64,000 bases of DNA from Impatiens glandulifera (taxonomy: Eukaryota; Streptophyta; Magnoliopsida; Ericales; Balsaminaceae). The notes under the pieces are model-generated. The model had not been told where the DNA came from, ran no database searches, and saw only the letters and a list, made by a program, of their open reading frames with translations. Positions within the stretch are counted from its first letter, which is position 1; every line of letters starts with the position of its first letter. The position numbers and the translations under genes were made by a program. This document shows, in pieces, positions 50,215-62,400 of this stretch. The stretch spans positions 44,469,774-44,533,773 of the forward strand of contig NC_061868.1 of the NCBI RefSeq assembly GCF_907164915.1. The letters are read 5' to 3'.

Positions 50215-50695
50215 AAATAGTAACTCTCCAGCTAATGTCCACCATCATCCTATCAAGAGATCAATTATGCAACTCGCTTAACTTGAGTAAATTTGCCACT
50301 ATGAATCTCCTTAAAATTGGTGTTAATTTTTTTTTTGGAATATTCTTTAATTTCTTTCAATCCACTAATTAATGACCAACAAATTAAATCACTTTTATTA
50401 CACAAACTTGTCCAAACCTCCCAAATGATCGCGTACTGTCTTTGACAACCCACGTAGCCTTCAAAGAAGAAGGCCAGAGTAAATTACAAATAGGTCTCAC
50501 GTAGTCATAGTGAAGGAGGATGTACATGGCGCATTCTCCTCGCACTTTAAATACAAATGACATCGGCTAATCGAAATAATCTATTTAGTACTAAGTTGAT
50601 CATCGGTAAGAATGCCCCCATGAATAGCACACCATCCAAAAAACGACACTTTAGATTATGTTTTGGTGCTCCACAATGCATGTAAAGGATAATAA
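50215..50695 (-). mobile_element. LINE relic, zf-RVT region
   Basis: The minus strand reads FFGWCAIHGGILTDDQL, then SRCHLYLKCEEN, then VWTSLCNKSDLICW. This order matches the C-terminal zinc-finger segment of plant LINE reverse transcriptases. Several stops interrupt it. Confidence 0.6.
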
Positions 50696-50699
50696 ATTC

Positions 50700-53600
50700 C
50701 CGACTTAGTATCTTTTAAGACATAATAAAATTTAAGTTCTTAACTTAGTGTCTTGTAAGGCATAACAAAGTTTAACATTAAAAGAATCTTGATTATTCCA
50801 GGGTTTAAAGTGTCATTAATAATGTTATTCAAACATTTATCTTGAATTTGATTAGGTTGACTCTTAGTAATATGGACTCAAAACTACTATAAAAAAAATT
50901 ATAATTAAAATAAATTAAACAGGTTAATATTACATTTTATTTTGGAATAGTTTGAAAGATAATAAATTTTAAATATTTAATTAAAATTTGGATAACCAAA
51001 AAGTAATTGTCCTAATTTTGAAAATTTCATAAATAATTTGATAATATACCTGAAAAACAAGAATTTATAATAATAAGAATATAAGTAATTAAAGGTGTAA
51101 GAATATAGAGTTATTAGTAAACCCTAACATATGTCAATCCTCAAGTTGACTTTAAATACCAAACCGGCGAACTAGATCTTATATTAACTTCTCGCATCCA
51201 GATTACCGACACACTCATTTATAAATATTTTAATTGTTACAAATTTTGGGAATCTTATTAGAGGTCAAATTAAGATCGTAGATTTTTTCAAATTTTACGA
51301 TTTGTTTCAGGACGATATTTTATCTTAACGGTTTTAAACACCATTAATTTATCATTTATGTGACATTTATAAAAATATATATATATTTATGCAACTAATT
51401 TATCTACCGAATTTCAGCGAAGGTATAAATCGAATTTCAGAGAATCGGAAGTTAAAACCCTAAATTCGCTTCGATAATTAAATTAGTAACATTCTCTTTT
51501 ATTTATTTATTTATAAAATTTATTTAAATAATAAGTTAACGGCGTTTAAAATCGTTAATATTTGTTTTTATATAATTTTAACGAGAAGTCCAAATTGTAA
51601 AGTTTAATAGAAAATATTTAGAAATCTCAATTCACCCAATAAGATAATTCTCTCTTGATATTTAGGATCATATAAAGAATAATAAAAAACTCAAGCTTTG
51701 GTTTGCTTGCTAGCATTTTTTATTTTAAAAATTTTGTAAGGAAATATCATTTTTCATAATGTTGAGATGTAAGATCTCTATTTAGACAACACTATATATA
51801 TATATATATATATATTATATACATGTAAAATAAAATAATGTTTTAGTTGGTAAACGAAATCAAGGTAATTATTTTTATTTATAGTTATCAATGAATCACC
51901 TAATATATATATATATATATATATATGATATTAAACATTATATGTATATACAACACGCGGCAAAGAATATTTTGGTCAATAGGACACGTCATAACACTAA
52001 TTTCAATCGATTGTAAAAAAATATTATTTTCTTTGTTTATTATGATTTGTTAAAATATTGATAACATTTACTTATTATAATGAGTAATGACAAAACTTTG
52101 ATTAATCATTTTTAAAAATAAATTCAACTTAAGACTTTAATTTTAAAGTTTAATACAATTTCATAATTTGTAGACCTTAAAACCATCTCTTTATTTTTAG
52201 GCATGATAATAATTATCACTAATTAAATATAAATAAGCTCAAATGTTAACAAAAACAAGAGAACTAATTAATTAATTAAAATTTAACATAAAATCTATTT
52301 TGTTGCTACAAAGAGAACTTTGTTTTGAAAAATAATTTAATTTAAGATATTTTGATATATAAATAACTAGAGATATTTTATTCTTATTAAATAAAGTATC
52401 CAATGGTTATGAATTGATAAGTTGACCGAAAAACTGGACCTAACTCAACCTATTTAAAAATTTCGATTATAATATTTTATTATTTTTATTTCACCTAACC
52501 TAATGAAAAACATTTTTATTTTAAACTTAATAGTTATTTATAAGACGATGTTTTTAAAAATAATTAGACATATATGATAATATTTAAGCACTATTTTCAA
52601 ATAAATTTATTAATTAAATATATAGAGACATGATATTGGAGAGAAGTTTTGGAGAAAATATAAGAGAATTATCGTGACATTGAGTGATTGGTTGAAAAAA
52701 TAAATTTCGTTAATCAAATTGTATCAAATCATTTCATTCACATTTTCTCTTTCAAATTTCTTCTTAGAAAAAAAAAATATTAATCTAAGCTTATTTTCCC
52801 ACCACCAATAGAAAAAAAAAGTGTATGATTTTTGCTCCGTCAAACTCAATAATATAATATATAAACGGCTTAATTGCTATTTGGGGTTAGTATTAATATC
52901 TTATTGTCGCTAGGCTAAAAAATGGATAAAAAAAAGGGACAACAGATTAAGTATGTAGCCCGTAAACACTTAACCATTTAACCCGACGCAAAACTTAACG
53001 CCTCACGGGTTCAAACCCAGGAACTTATGGTTAATATCTACTTTTAAATGAACCTATTTTTTATAATTGGTATGTTTAAATGATCTTTTATTAATTTATA
53101 CAATTGAAGTGAGAGAGCTATACAAATATGATTTAAATGAGATAGTTGTACAAATATATATTAAGTGATTTTTTTTCCTATGCATTTATTTGTTTTTAAT
53201 ATACTAAATTATAATATATTTTAGGTCAACAACTAAAATATTTTTATCTAAAATTTATTCATATAATTATTATCTTCTAATTCTTTATTAACTATCATTA
53301 TTATTTATTTATTCTATTCATAAGAATTGTTTTTTAATATATTATCTAAAATTTTAACCCTAAAAATGTTCAATGATTTATACATGTATATTAATTTACA
53401 ATGTAACTAACCTACACTTACCTTTTATCTTAATTTGAAATTAACTCAACATTATTTATTTACCCTTAATTCTTTTATTAAATCTGTGTTGACCTGTACC
53501 ACTTAGAAAAATAACCTAGTTTATATAATAAAATATGAGACTAAATGAACCAAATTTATTTTAATTACATAGTAAATAAAATCTAATAGTCTTCTGATGC

Positions 53601-53700
53601 TGCAATCTGAAATGAACCTGATGTATTACTAAATCAAATAGTCAAATTTACAAAAACAAGTAATTAGAGTTTTAGGGTTCATCAACATACAAACTAACTA
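50700..53700. other. AT-rich intergenic DNA with microsatellites and TE scraps
   Basis: AT dinucleotide tracts lie at 51792-51815 and 51902-51926. A GGTTCAAACCC-type block near 53008-53020 resembles a SINE/LTR B-box remnant. No supported gene. Confidence 0.5.
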
Positions 53701-53846
53701 GGGCCTTTGAGTACTAGAAAGCATGAAGAACATGCTGCCAACATTGCTCAATAACCTGAAGAATTACATTTTTTTTTTCACCATTAAAATAACGCATAAT
53801 TATGATTTTTCTCACTGAAATACCTCGTAAAGGTTCACTCACTCAC

Positions 53847-54900
53847 TCAGCTTGTAAGCTCTTCCATCAATCCCTATCATAATGAAGAAAACAATGAAAT
53901 CGGCAGCTTTAACTCATTCATACAAGTGTTCTTTCAACTAAGTATATGAAAACACTAATTGAACCTGAGATATGTATGTTTCGGCATCAGTCCTTCTTAG
54001 AAACAGAATCGAATGCTTAGCAAGATTCGTTATTTGATCACTCAGAGCCACACTTCCAATATCGTCTAACACTTTTACCTTAAGATAAGGATCCTTAGGT
54101 GGCACCATATCCTTTCAACATACCAAGCAAGAACAAAGTTACTATATAATTCTTTCTAATGAGGCTAGTAAAATTAAAATGTATATACTGTACAGAGAAA
54201 AGCTATATACCTACCACAGCCAAATCAAGATCAAGGTCAGACATGTAAGATCTGATAGCTGCAGAGTGTTTCTTGGAATAGTCTTTCTCAAAGCTGCTTA
54301 GCTTCTCCTGAATTTGTTCAGGAAGCGGAGGCTCAATCATCCAATCCAGATTTCTGATTGTTTCTGCACGATTATACCTGAGATCCAAGGCATATTTGAG
54401 AACCATTAACATCATCTGGGTGGTGAGTAAGAATGAAAACAAAGCAGGTCATATGCAATTTTTACACGTAGGACAAGAGACAACGCTTGTTGCGAACCAA
54501 AGAAAGGTGATGAATAAGAGCACCATAGTGATGGGGATTTTTAGTTGTTTGGTTGCTCGAGGTTTCTTCTTGAACTTTGCTATGAACGAACACATAATTA
54601 ACACTCTTGTCAGTCATAAGAACAAAATCAAAATAGTGAAAAACTCTTGATAAAGTAATTGGTACCACCTTAACAAGGATTGAAGCTGATGAAAATGAAA
54701 ATCACATTCTTTAGTTACTTGAGAAAATAGATTTGCCTATTCAAACAAACAGAAGAAAAAACATAAATAAATTAGAGGATGAATGAACTTCCTTATGGTT
54801 GAATTAAGAGAACTCGTCATACATTGAATACAGATAACTGCTGCCCTGGTTCACTGATCGAAAGTTCTTTCACCAACTCCCCAGCATTCTTGGCGTACAT
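53847..54900 (-). CDS. PSF1: GINS complex subunit PSF1 (DNA replication)
   Basis: Exons: complement(join(53847..53873,53965..54111,54215..54377,54466..54579,54669..54736,54823..54900)), 198 aa. PSF1 (GINS1) is one of four GINS subunits that join Cdc45 and MCM2-7 to form the replicative helicase. Visible family features: N-terminal MYAKNAGELVKELS; the hallmark HHYGALIHHLSLVRNKRCLL; YNRAETIRNLDW; a helical linker, LPEQIQEKLSSFEKDYSKKH; and the C-terminal DMVPPKDPYLKVKVLDDIG ... FLRRTDAETYISQ, ending GLMEELTS. The length is close to that of known plant PSF1. All six junctions keep phase. The donor after exon 3 was set to preserve the YVYNRAE reading. A 5'UTR intron probably lies at 54903-55205. 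Confidence 0.93.
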
Positions 54901-54902
54901 AT

Positions 54903-55205
54903 CTTAATAGTATAATGTGTTTTATGCTAGAGCTGCTGCGATATTACAATCAAACATACGCATCATAATTCATACGTTATAGAACCAAAACGTAAACGTG
55001 GAGTATTATTTCAAGCACAGATGGATCAAAATAGAACTAATTTAACTCCAAACAAACCACGGTACATTCATCATCGCAAAATGAGAAAACAGAAAGCACA
55101 CATTTTGAAAACATTCCAAGTGTTTAACTGAACAAAAGGCGGCTCGCGATTTAACTCACTGAAATCGATAAAGGCGGTAAAATCAGTATAATCGGACGAT
55201 TTTAC
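54903..55205 (-). promoter_or_regulatory. Probable 5'UTR intron of PSF1
   Basis: On the minus strand a donor (TTTAAG|GTAAAA at 55206/55205) and an acceptor (ATTAAG two bases before the start codon) bound a 303-base T-rich stretch. No transcript was available to confirm it. Confidence 0.45.
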
Positions 55206-55339
55206 CTTAAAGATTTCTTTCCCGATCTTTGGTCCGTGAATCTATAAACGGGAGTAAGGAAGTCTTGTGAATGTCTTTAATGTGAATGGATCGAAGAGAA
55301 GTTCTATGAAGAAGAAGACTATTGAGAGTGAGTAAGATT

Positions 55340-56160
55340 TCAGAAAAATGTCTATGAATAAAGAGAGAAAGAAAATAGAAAGATGAATAATTAGGGTTTT
55401 TAAAATTTAAATATCAGGTTCACATATTAATTATTCTGAATTTTATTAGTTATTTATTATTTTAATATGAAAAAAATAATATTTTTTTAAAATTTAATAA
55501 ATAACTTTTCTATTTTAATTTATATATATAATTAATTTAATAAAAAAAAATTAAATATAATTTTAGGCAAAAGATTTCAGTATATGATAAGTTTATATAG
55601 GTTAGTTGTAAGAGAAGAATTATAAATTGTTAAATATTTTTAGAGTTTATTAATTTTTTATTTAATAACTAAAATAAGTTTTAAATAAACTCTTACTAAA
55701 ATCTAGATTTTATCAGTTTACATATGTAAAACGATTTTAAAAAACAAACTTGATTCGAGTCTCATTGGTCCTACAATTTTAAAAAACAACCTTGATTCGA
55801 GTCTCATTGGCCCAATTCGAAGTTCGAATCCCATTTCGTGGAACAAAACAAGTTAAGAAAGATAATGTACTTAGCATGCAATTAGCATTACTAACAAGGG
55901 TGACCTGTTCTTGTTCTTTGTCGAGAACCATATCAATACAAACTTGACCTATTTTACCTTATGTCAAACAAAATACACACTCTTACAAAAATGAAACTAT
56001 GAAAGGAATACAAACTTTTAACTTAAACAAACAGAAGAAATAAAAACTGATCCAAATCTATTAACACAGTAAAATAAATTCAGATGATCATCATCAGTTA
56101 CAATTAACCACCATCCATTAAACTGATAGAAAACTAAAAAGCTAAGTCCAAAAGAACCCA
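55340..56160. other. Intergenic: PSF1 upstream region and ULP2-like 3' flank
   Basis: AT-rich. It contains a 42-bp-period direct repeat at about 55733-55815 (TTGATTCGAGTCTCATTGG twice), followed by AGTTCGAATCCCATTTCGTGG, a B-box-like TE scrap. No gene. Confidence 0.55.
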
Positions 56161-56471
56161 TTGAGATTATTTCTTCAGTTTTTGAAGAGTAAATAATAGT
56201 ATATCTAACAATATTGTTGGTTTCTTCTCTTCTTCTTCTTCTTCTACACTTTCCTAAATATTCAACTTCAACAAGGAGAGGTTTTGTGCCTCGGCAGACA
56301 AATAGACAGACAGACAGGCACCACTAATCAAAGAAAGACTACAATTGTTGTCTACGACGCATCATCAATTCACCTACCTGTCCTATCATGTCACATCACA
56401 CAATCCAGGCAAACCCGAACCATTTGAACAAATCAACCTGCACAAAACTAAAAATAAAATCCCGGACTAAT

Positions 56472-59400
56472 TCAAACAAGTTCACTTGCAATATCATCTG
56501 TGCAGTTATCCTCATGCAAATGAGGCGTAAGACGTAATCTTTTGGCTTCAGGTTTGATGCTAATAAATTCCAACAACGCTTCTCCACCAGCACTAATTTC
56601 GCTATGTTCCACCATTGAATCATCGGCAGTCCTTTTGGATGGTAGAGTTGAATTCTCCCCATCTTGCAACTTGTTCATTTCCTGAACCGGGATGATAGTT
56701 GAATTCTCCCCATCTTGCAACTTGTTCATTTCCTGAACCGGGATGATAGTTGAATTCTCCCCATCTTGCAACTTGTTCATTTCCTGAACCGGGATGATAG
56801 TTGAATTCTCCCCATCTTGCAACTTGTTCATTTCCTGAACCGGGATGATAGTTGAATTCTCCCCATCTTGCAACTTATTCATTTCCTGAACCGGGATGAT
56901 AGTTGAATTCTCCCCATCTTGCAACTTGTTCATTTCCTGAACCGGGATGATAGTTGAATTCTCCCCATCTTGCAACTTATTCATTTCCTGAACCGGGATG
57001 ATAGTTGAATTCTCCCCATCTTGCAACTTATTCATTTCCTGAACCGGGATGATAGTACTGTTGTTGTTCTCAACGGGATCCACTGTAATTAATTCAAACA
57101 TCGGCTCATATACATTTGTTTTGTGGGCTAACTTCTCGTTCGAACCCAAATAAGCAGAATGGTCTAAGTTATATAGTGATTCTTCTGCTGTTGTTGTACT
57201 TCCATTGGCAGTTTGGTTTCCATCTGGTTCTAATATAGAATAATCATCAAAAGTGGATTTTCCAACCCCATAAGACCATCCAAATGGGTCATTTGAGAAA
57301 GAGGTGAAACAACCAACAACATTATTATTACCTATTTGTTCCCCATAATTAGGAGCCGCAATTTGTAATGTATCATTGGGAATGGTGGAGTGATTTGATG
57401 AATTTGGTTTATCAATTTGCTCTAATGCCAAACTATGACTCTCAGCCTGGACCAATAAGTCATTAGAGTCCAACTGTCTTGAAGGGAAGGACAAGAAGCA
57501 TGGCTCTTCTGGGAGAACCATAGATAACTTAACGTCGTTTCCATTTAATGATGTACAGAAAAAATGTTCATTGGCTCCAACATCTGGCTGCTAGGAAAAA
57601 AAACATGCAAAGGAATAGTTATAATTTATCTAGGGAATATCCAAGATCTGTAACTTCTCTTTTAAGGAAAAAAACGAAAGAAAATTGTTGTTGAAAAAAT
57701 ACCCTTTTTGATAAAAAAAAGTTTGATTATTTGAGGTTATTTAGGTCAAATGATTCAAATATCTTTTGTATTAAATTTTTTAAAATGTTATAAAAAATAG
57801 TAAGGATATTTTAGTCTATGATCTGAATGATTTAATTGATGATGAAATAAGGGAGTTAAATCCAAATAACCCTTCATCAAACAAAGTCCAATTCATGTAT
57901 AATGGAAAGGTATTAAGCATATTGGGAAGCAGCAATTGGAGTTACAACACTCCGACCGTGACTGAACTTAGATTTTCTATATCATATCAGAAAAAATATA
58001 GATAGTGAATGCAGTCAGTGTTCTCTTGTGTTAGTAGAGAATTAGGTTTAAACAGTGAAAATTAGAGAACTACATTTGTGAGTATTCAATTGAATCTTTT
58101 AAGCTATTCTAAAATTTGGTGAGCAGTTTTATCTGAAGTAACATCCATACATAAAATACCCGGACCATGAAATAAATGAGATCGCCCCATTTTGAAACAC
58201 TTGTTGTTTTTGTATATGGATCCGTATTGTGTCTCGGACTAAATTTAGTTTCCAATTTTTTCTGTATATGGAAACGTATCCAGATACACAAACAAAAACA
58301 ATAAGTGTTTTCAAATGGGGATTCAATCTCACACAAGTCAGCTATGCTAGCAGAGTATTCAGTATTCACCTAATGTTCATTAGATAAAGTGCAGGACTAT
58401 ATTCATTCGTAGGAGTTGAAAATACCTCATTTATTTGAACAGGGCTAATAAACCCACCAGTGGATGCTTCTTGGTCAAAAATTGGAGAGTTACCCTTAAC
58501 ATATGATGTTGTGGCATTTTCTGTCACAAGAAGCTCCCTTAGAACAAGACCTGAATCACCAATACCACACTGGGTCGTCCTCTCTGGTAATAAAGTGATC
58601 TCGATCCCCAGATCTTTAGGACAACTTGACACGTTCCCCTGGCAGTTCAACTCTAAGGGAAATGCATCACCATTTGTAGATCCATTATTAGTTTCAGAGG
58701 TTTCCACCTTAAGCATGTCATGAATAAGACGCTGGATTGAACCACGCTTAAGAGAAGCCTCAACTGGAGGAAACCAGTCCATATTTAGCTGAAAAGATGA
58801 TAGTATGATGTGAAACATAAGAACAATCTAACATACAAAGCGCCAAAAAGTTATTCATTATCACAGATAACCAACAATAAAATATCAAGATAGAGAGTAT
58901 CAATCAAATGGCAAGTGATTAAAAATAACTAAATAAATGTTTTTTTTCTGACTACAACGAGAATATCAGAGCTAAATTAGGCAGGAATCAATAACTCCCT
59001 CACATATATATTTTTTTTCATGTGCATTTTTTATTGTTGGACTCTACACAATATGGCTGCCACTTTATTGCTTTTTGAATCAAATGAACTAACTTTTGAG
59101 TAAACTGACTACAATGCCCTTCCCTTATACTGTGATATTTTTTTCTCCATCACCAGAAGTACCTAGGATGAATTTTGGGCCTTGTTTGATCTTGAGTCAT
59201 TTTGAGTTATTTTAGGGTTTTATAAATTCTCTCTATCACATCACTATCTTTCTAATCATCAAATCACTTAATTTATCAATAAAAATATCAAAAGACTTTT
59301 ACTCTACTTTTATTAAATTTAAATACAAAAGGACATTTTAATAATTTATCTTACACAAATCAAATAACCCATTTTTTTATCAAACAAGGTTTTTTTGGAT

Positions 59401-62400
59401 AAAATCCAAGATCAAACGAGCTCCTAGGGTTATTATTTGAATAACCAAATGGTTATTTCCAAATAACTTTGCTTGATGTAGGTTATTGAAAATCAAGTTA
59501 TTTAGGTAAAAAGACATTAGTGGTATAAATATATAATGAAGAAATAACTTTAAAAAAGAAAAGAATATATGTTATTTTGATTGATGATTTGAATGATGTA
59601 ATTGTCAAGTACATAGTTGATTAGATAGTAAATTATTTGAAGTTAATCTCAAATAACCCACATCAAACAAGGCCTTGGGTGTCTAATAAATACCTAAAGT
59701 TGACAAAAAAAAAAGACCATATCAAGAAAGAGATAACTCAATACTAGCTGAGATGTATGATTCACTTACAAAGTTGGAAAGTTTTGTTATTCTGAAAGGG
59801 TTAAAGCTATCAGGAGCATCATCCACAAAGCACTCAGCATAATGCAGCAAGAACAACCCACAATCAAATGAATTTTGCTGCTGTGGTACCTACATATCAC
59901 AAAATAAGACATCTAAGTCATCAGATAAGAGAAAGAAAGTTTGCAATCCAACTTCAACCATTCAAGGACATCGATAAAATAATTGCTAAAATATTTGCTT
60001 GTTTTCATACTAATGGTAGTATGATTTTGTAGTTGTCATTACTACTTTTATAATCAAATAGATGTGACAAGTGAAATGTTCAGTCATTTATTCTTTTTTA
60101 TGGCCGGTAGATACACTTGTGTTTTATTTTTAACTAGAGAACCAGGAATAAGATTATTTGCATGTCTAACATATATCAATTGCATTTATAGAACACTTCT
60201 AAGATAACTTGTTAACCTAAAATGAAATGCAATGCCAGCCAAACAAATCTCAGCCACATACCAAAAGTATGGTTTCAGTTATGAATCACAAGAGAAAAGT
60301 CGTACTTAAATATGTTCATTCGTCTCTAGTTACTCTCCTACTTTATGGAGTATGTGCATATGTGCGATCATAAAATTGAACTAACACTTCTTTTGAACAT
60401 ATGCATGTGAGAGCTTTATGTCAAATTAAAACCAGAATCAGTAGCAAATCAAGCATTTTATTTGCTTCCAAATAGGTTAAATGTATCGCTCAGTCCAACA
60501 TATCAAAAATCTGGAACATTTCATATGTTCATTTTGCAGAGATTTAGTGGTGTTGAAGTGTGGACGGGGAGGGATCTTTGCTTTTAAGCCCATCAATATA
60601 GTTTTTTTCCTAGGACTTCTGAACTAACTAGTTCCTCTCAGGGAAGAAAGAAAGCATGTCCTCATTATCTATAGTAATAGTAGTAGACATAGTCCACCCT
60701 AAAACCACCAATTGGAAGGAAAATTGTAAGCCCTTATAGAGCAAACACATCAAAATACCTCTTCATTTAATATAATAGTATAGGTTGTATAAAATAATTA
60801 CATTGCTTGCAGATACTCAACTGTCGAGACCTATATTGACGTCTCCTAACTTTTCTTTCCAAAGAAAATATGCATCAGTTAGATACAAAAAACTTTAGCA
60901 TCTAGTCATCACATCTGAAGATTGAATTGACCTAAAATGAAACTATTGTCAAATCATAAGAGAATAAAAGCTGCAATACTGATCTTAAAGAACATGGCCT
61001 AGATCAAAATGAAGTCAATACAGTAGTTGACACAACTTTTAACGCAAGATGTATCCTATTTGAAAGCTGTTGGTTTCCACTAAAACCGGTTTGTTGTAGA
61101 TATGGATGTATACAAGTATTTAAGTTGAACATCACACCAGTTGATTACTATAGATGTTTTCATATGCAAAAATAAAATAAAAGCATTAGAAGAAGCAATT
61201 TGCCAAATAATGGTAGTTTTACACAAGAAGCACTTGAAGAGATAATAGGATAAAATAAACTTATGTCACCAAAGTGTTAGCCAAAGGGATGTATCTTCTA
61301 TTGTGTCCAAAGAAGAGCAAACCAAGTAAAACGTATCAAGTTCAGGTAACATTTATGCCTGAGTATTAGGTTGCATCACAAACTAAAAGAAAAATGAGCA
61401 ATTATGTTAGCATGTCTACTAACCTCAAGTGGGACAAATCTCAAATTCAAGAATTTACTAGAAATGTCCTCAGATGATTCCTTTTGTCTCTCTTTCCATT
61501 CCTCCCACAGATAACTACAACCAAGAATCAAAAAAGCCAAGTTGTGGCATTGCCATTACATAACAGAAAAGGGAAAATATACATCATTGTTGGCTCCTAC
61601 AGATTACCGGAAACATATAAAAGCAATAAAACATGTCATCTTTAAATAGAAGATGTAATTAATATATAGGAGGCTAAGGAAGAAATTTCCAACAAATATC
61701 GTTTCCAAAAATCAAAAATAAAAGAGAGAGAGAGTTGAATAATTAAGACTTTCCCTTAATTGAGTTTCCTTGGCAATTGAACACCTTGTATAGAAAATCT
61801 CCTAATTATGAAAGTCTATTTAGTTCACATTTATAGTTTTAAAGTAAACGAAAAAAGTTATAGCTTGGGATTAAGAAAATGTTTTTCATACATAAAGTGT
61901 ATCAGATGGGAATTCAATGATGAATTCATGGTTTGATACCAATCGACATGAAGCATGGTGTGAAGTTCATCATCATCTATGGAACAGTATAAAAAAGTTT
62001 CTCTAATATGGTTTTGTTCAACTGTCAATACTCTAACTTGCCAGCTGTATTCCCACTAAACTCGAAGGAAAAAATCTGATTAGATCTACTCTATGGCAGA
62101 AGAACAATGAGAAGTGTTCAAAAAGAGAGTGCATAATATAGTTCCGCTATCAGGTCTATTCTCAATGAGACAATTATAACATCAACTTCATATCCTTCCT
62201 TTTCCGAAATTTGTAGTTTTTCATGTAGCATACTCAATTGGAGGATAAGAAGGGAAATTAAATAAGGTCAATTCATTAATATTCTATTCTGCAAAATTTC
62301 TAGATACTAGTCCCACAATGTTGGACCAAAAAGGGAGCTTAGAAGGATAAATGTAGGGAGAAAAAAAGACTTGCAGCAGAAAGGCGCACCTTTGAACAAT

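Noticed and set aside
53000..53030. Possible tRNA or SINE B box (GGTTCAAACCC)
   Set aside because: There is no matching A box at the right distance on either strand; too little to call.
56647..57054. Possible CRISPR-like direct repeat array
   Set aside because: The units are contiguous without spacers, lie in frame in a plant coding exon and encode a repeated peptide, so this is a coding minisatellite.
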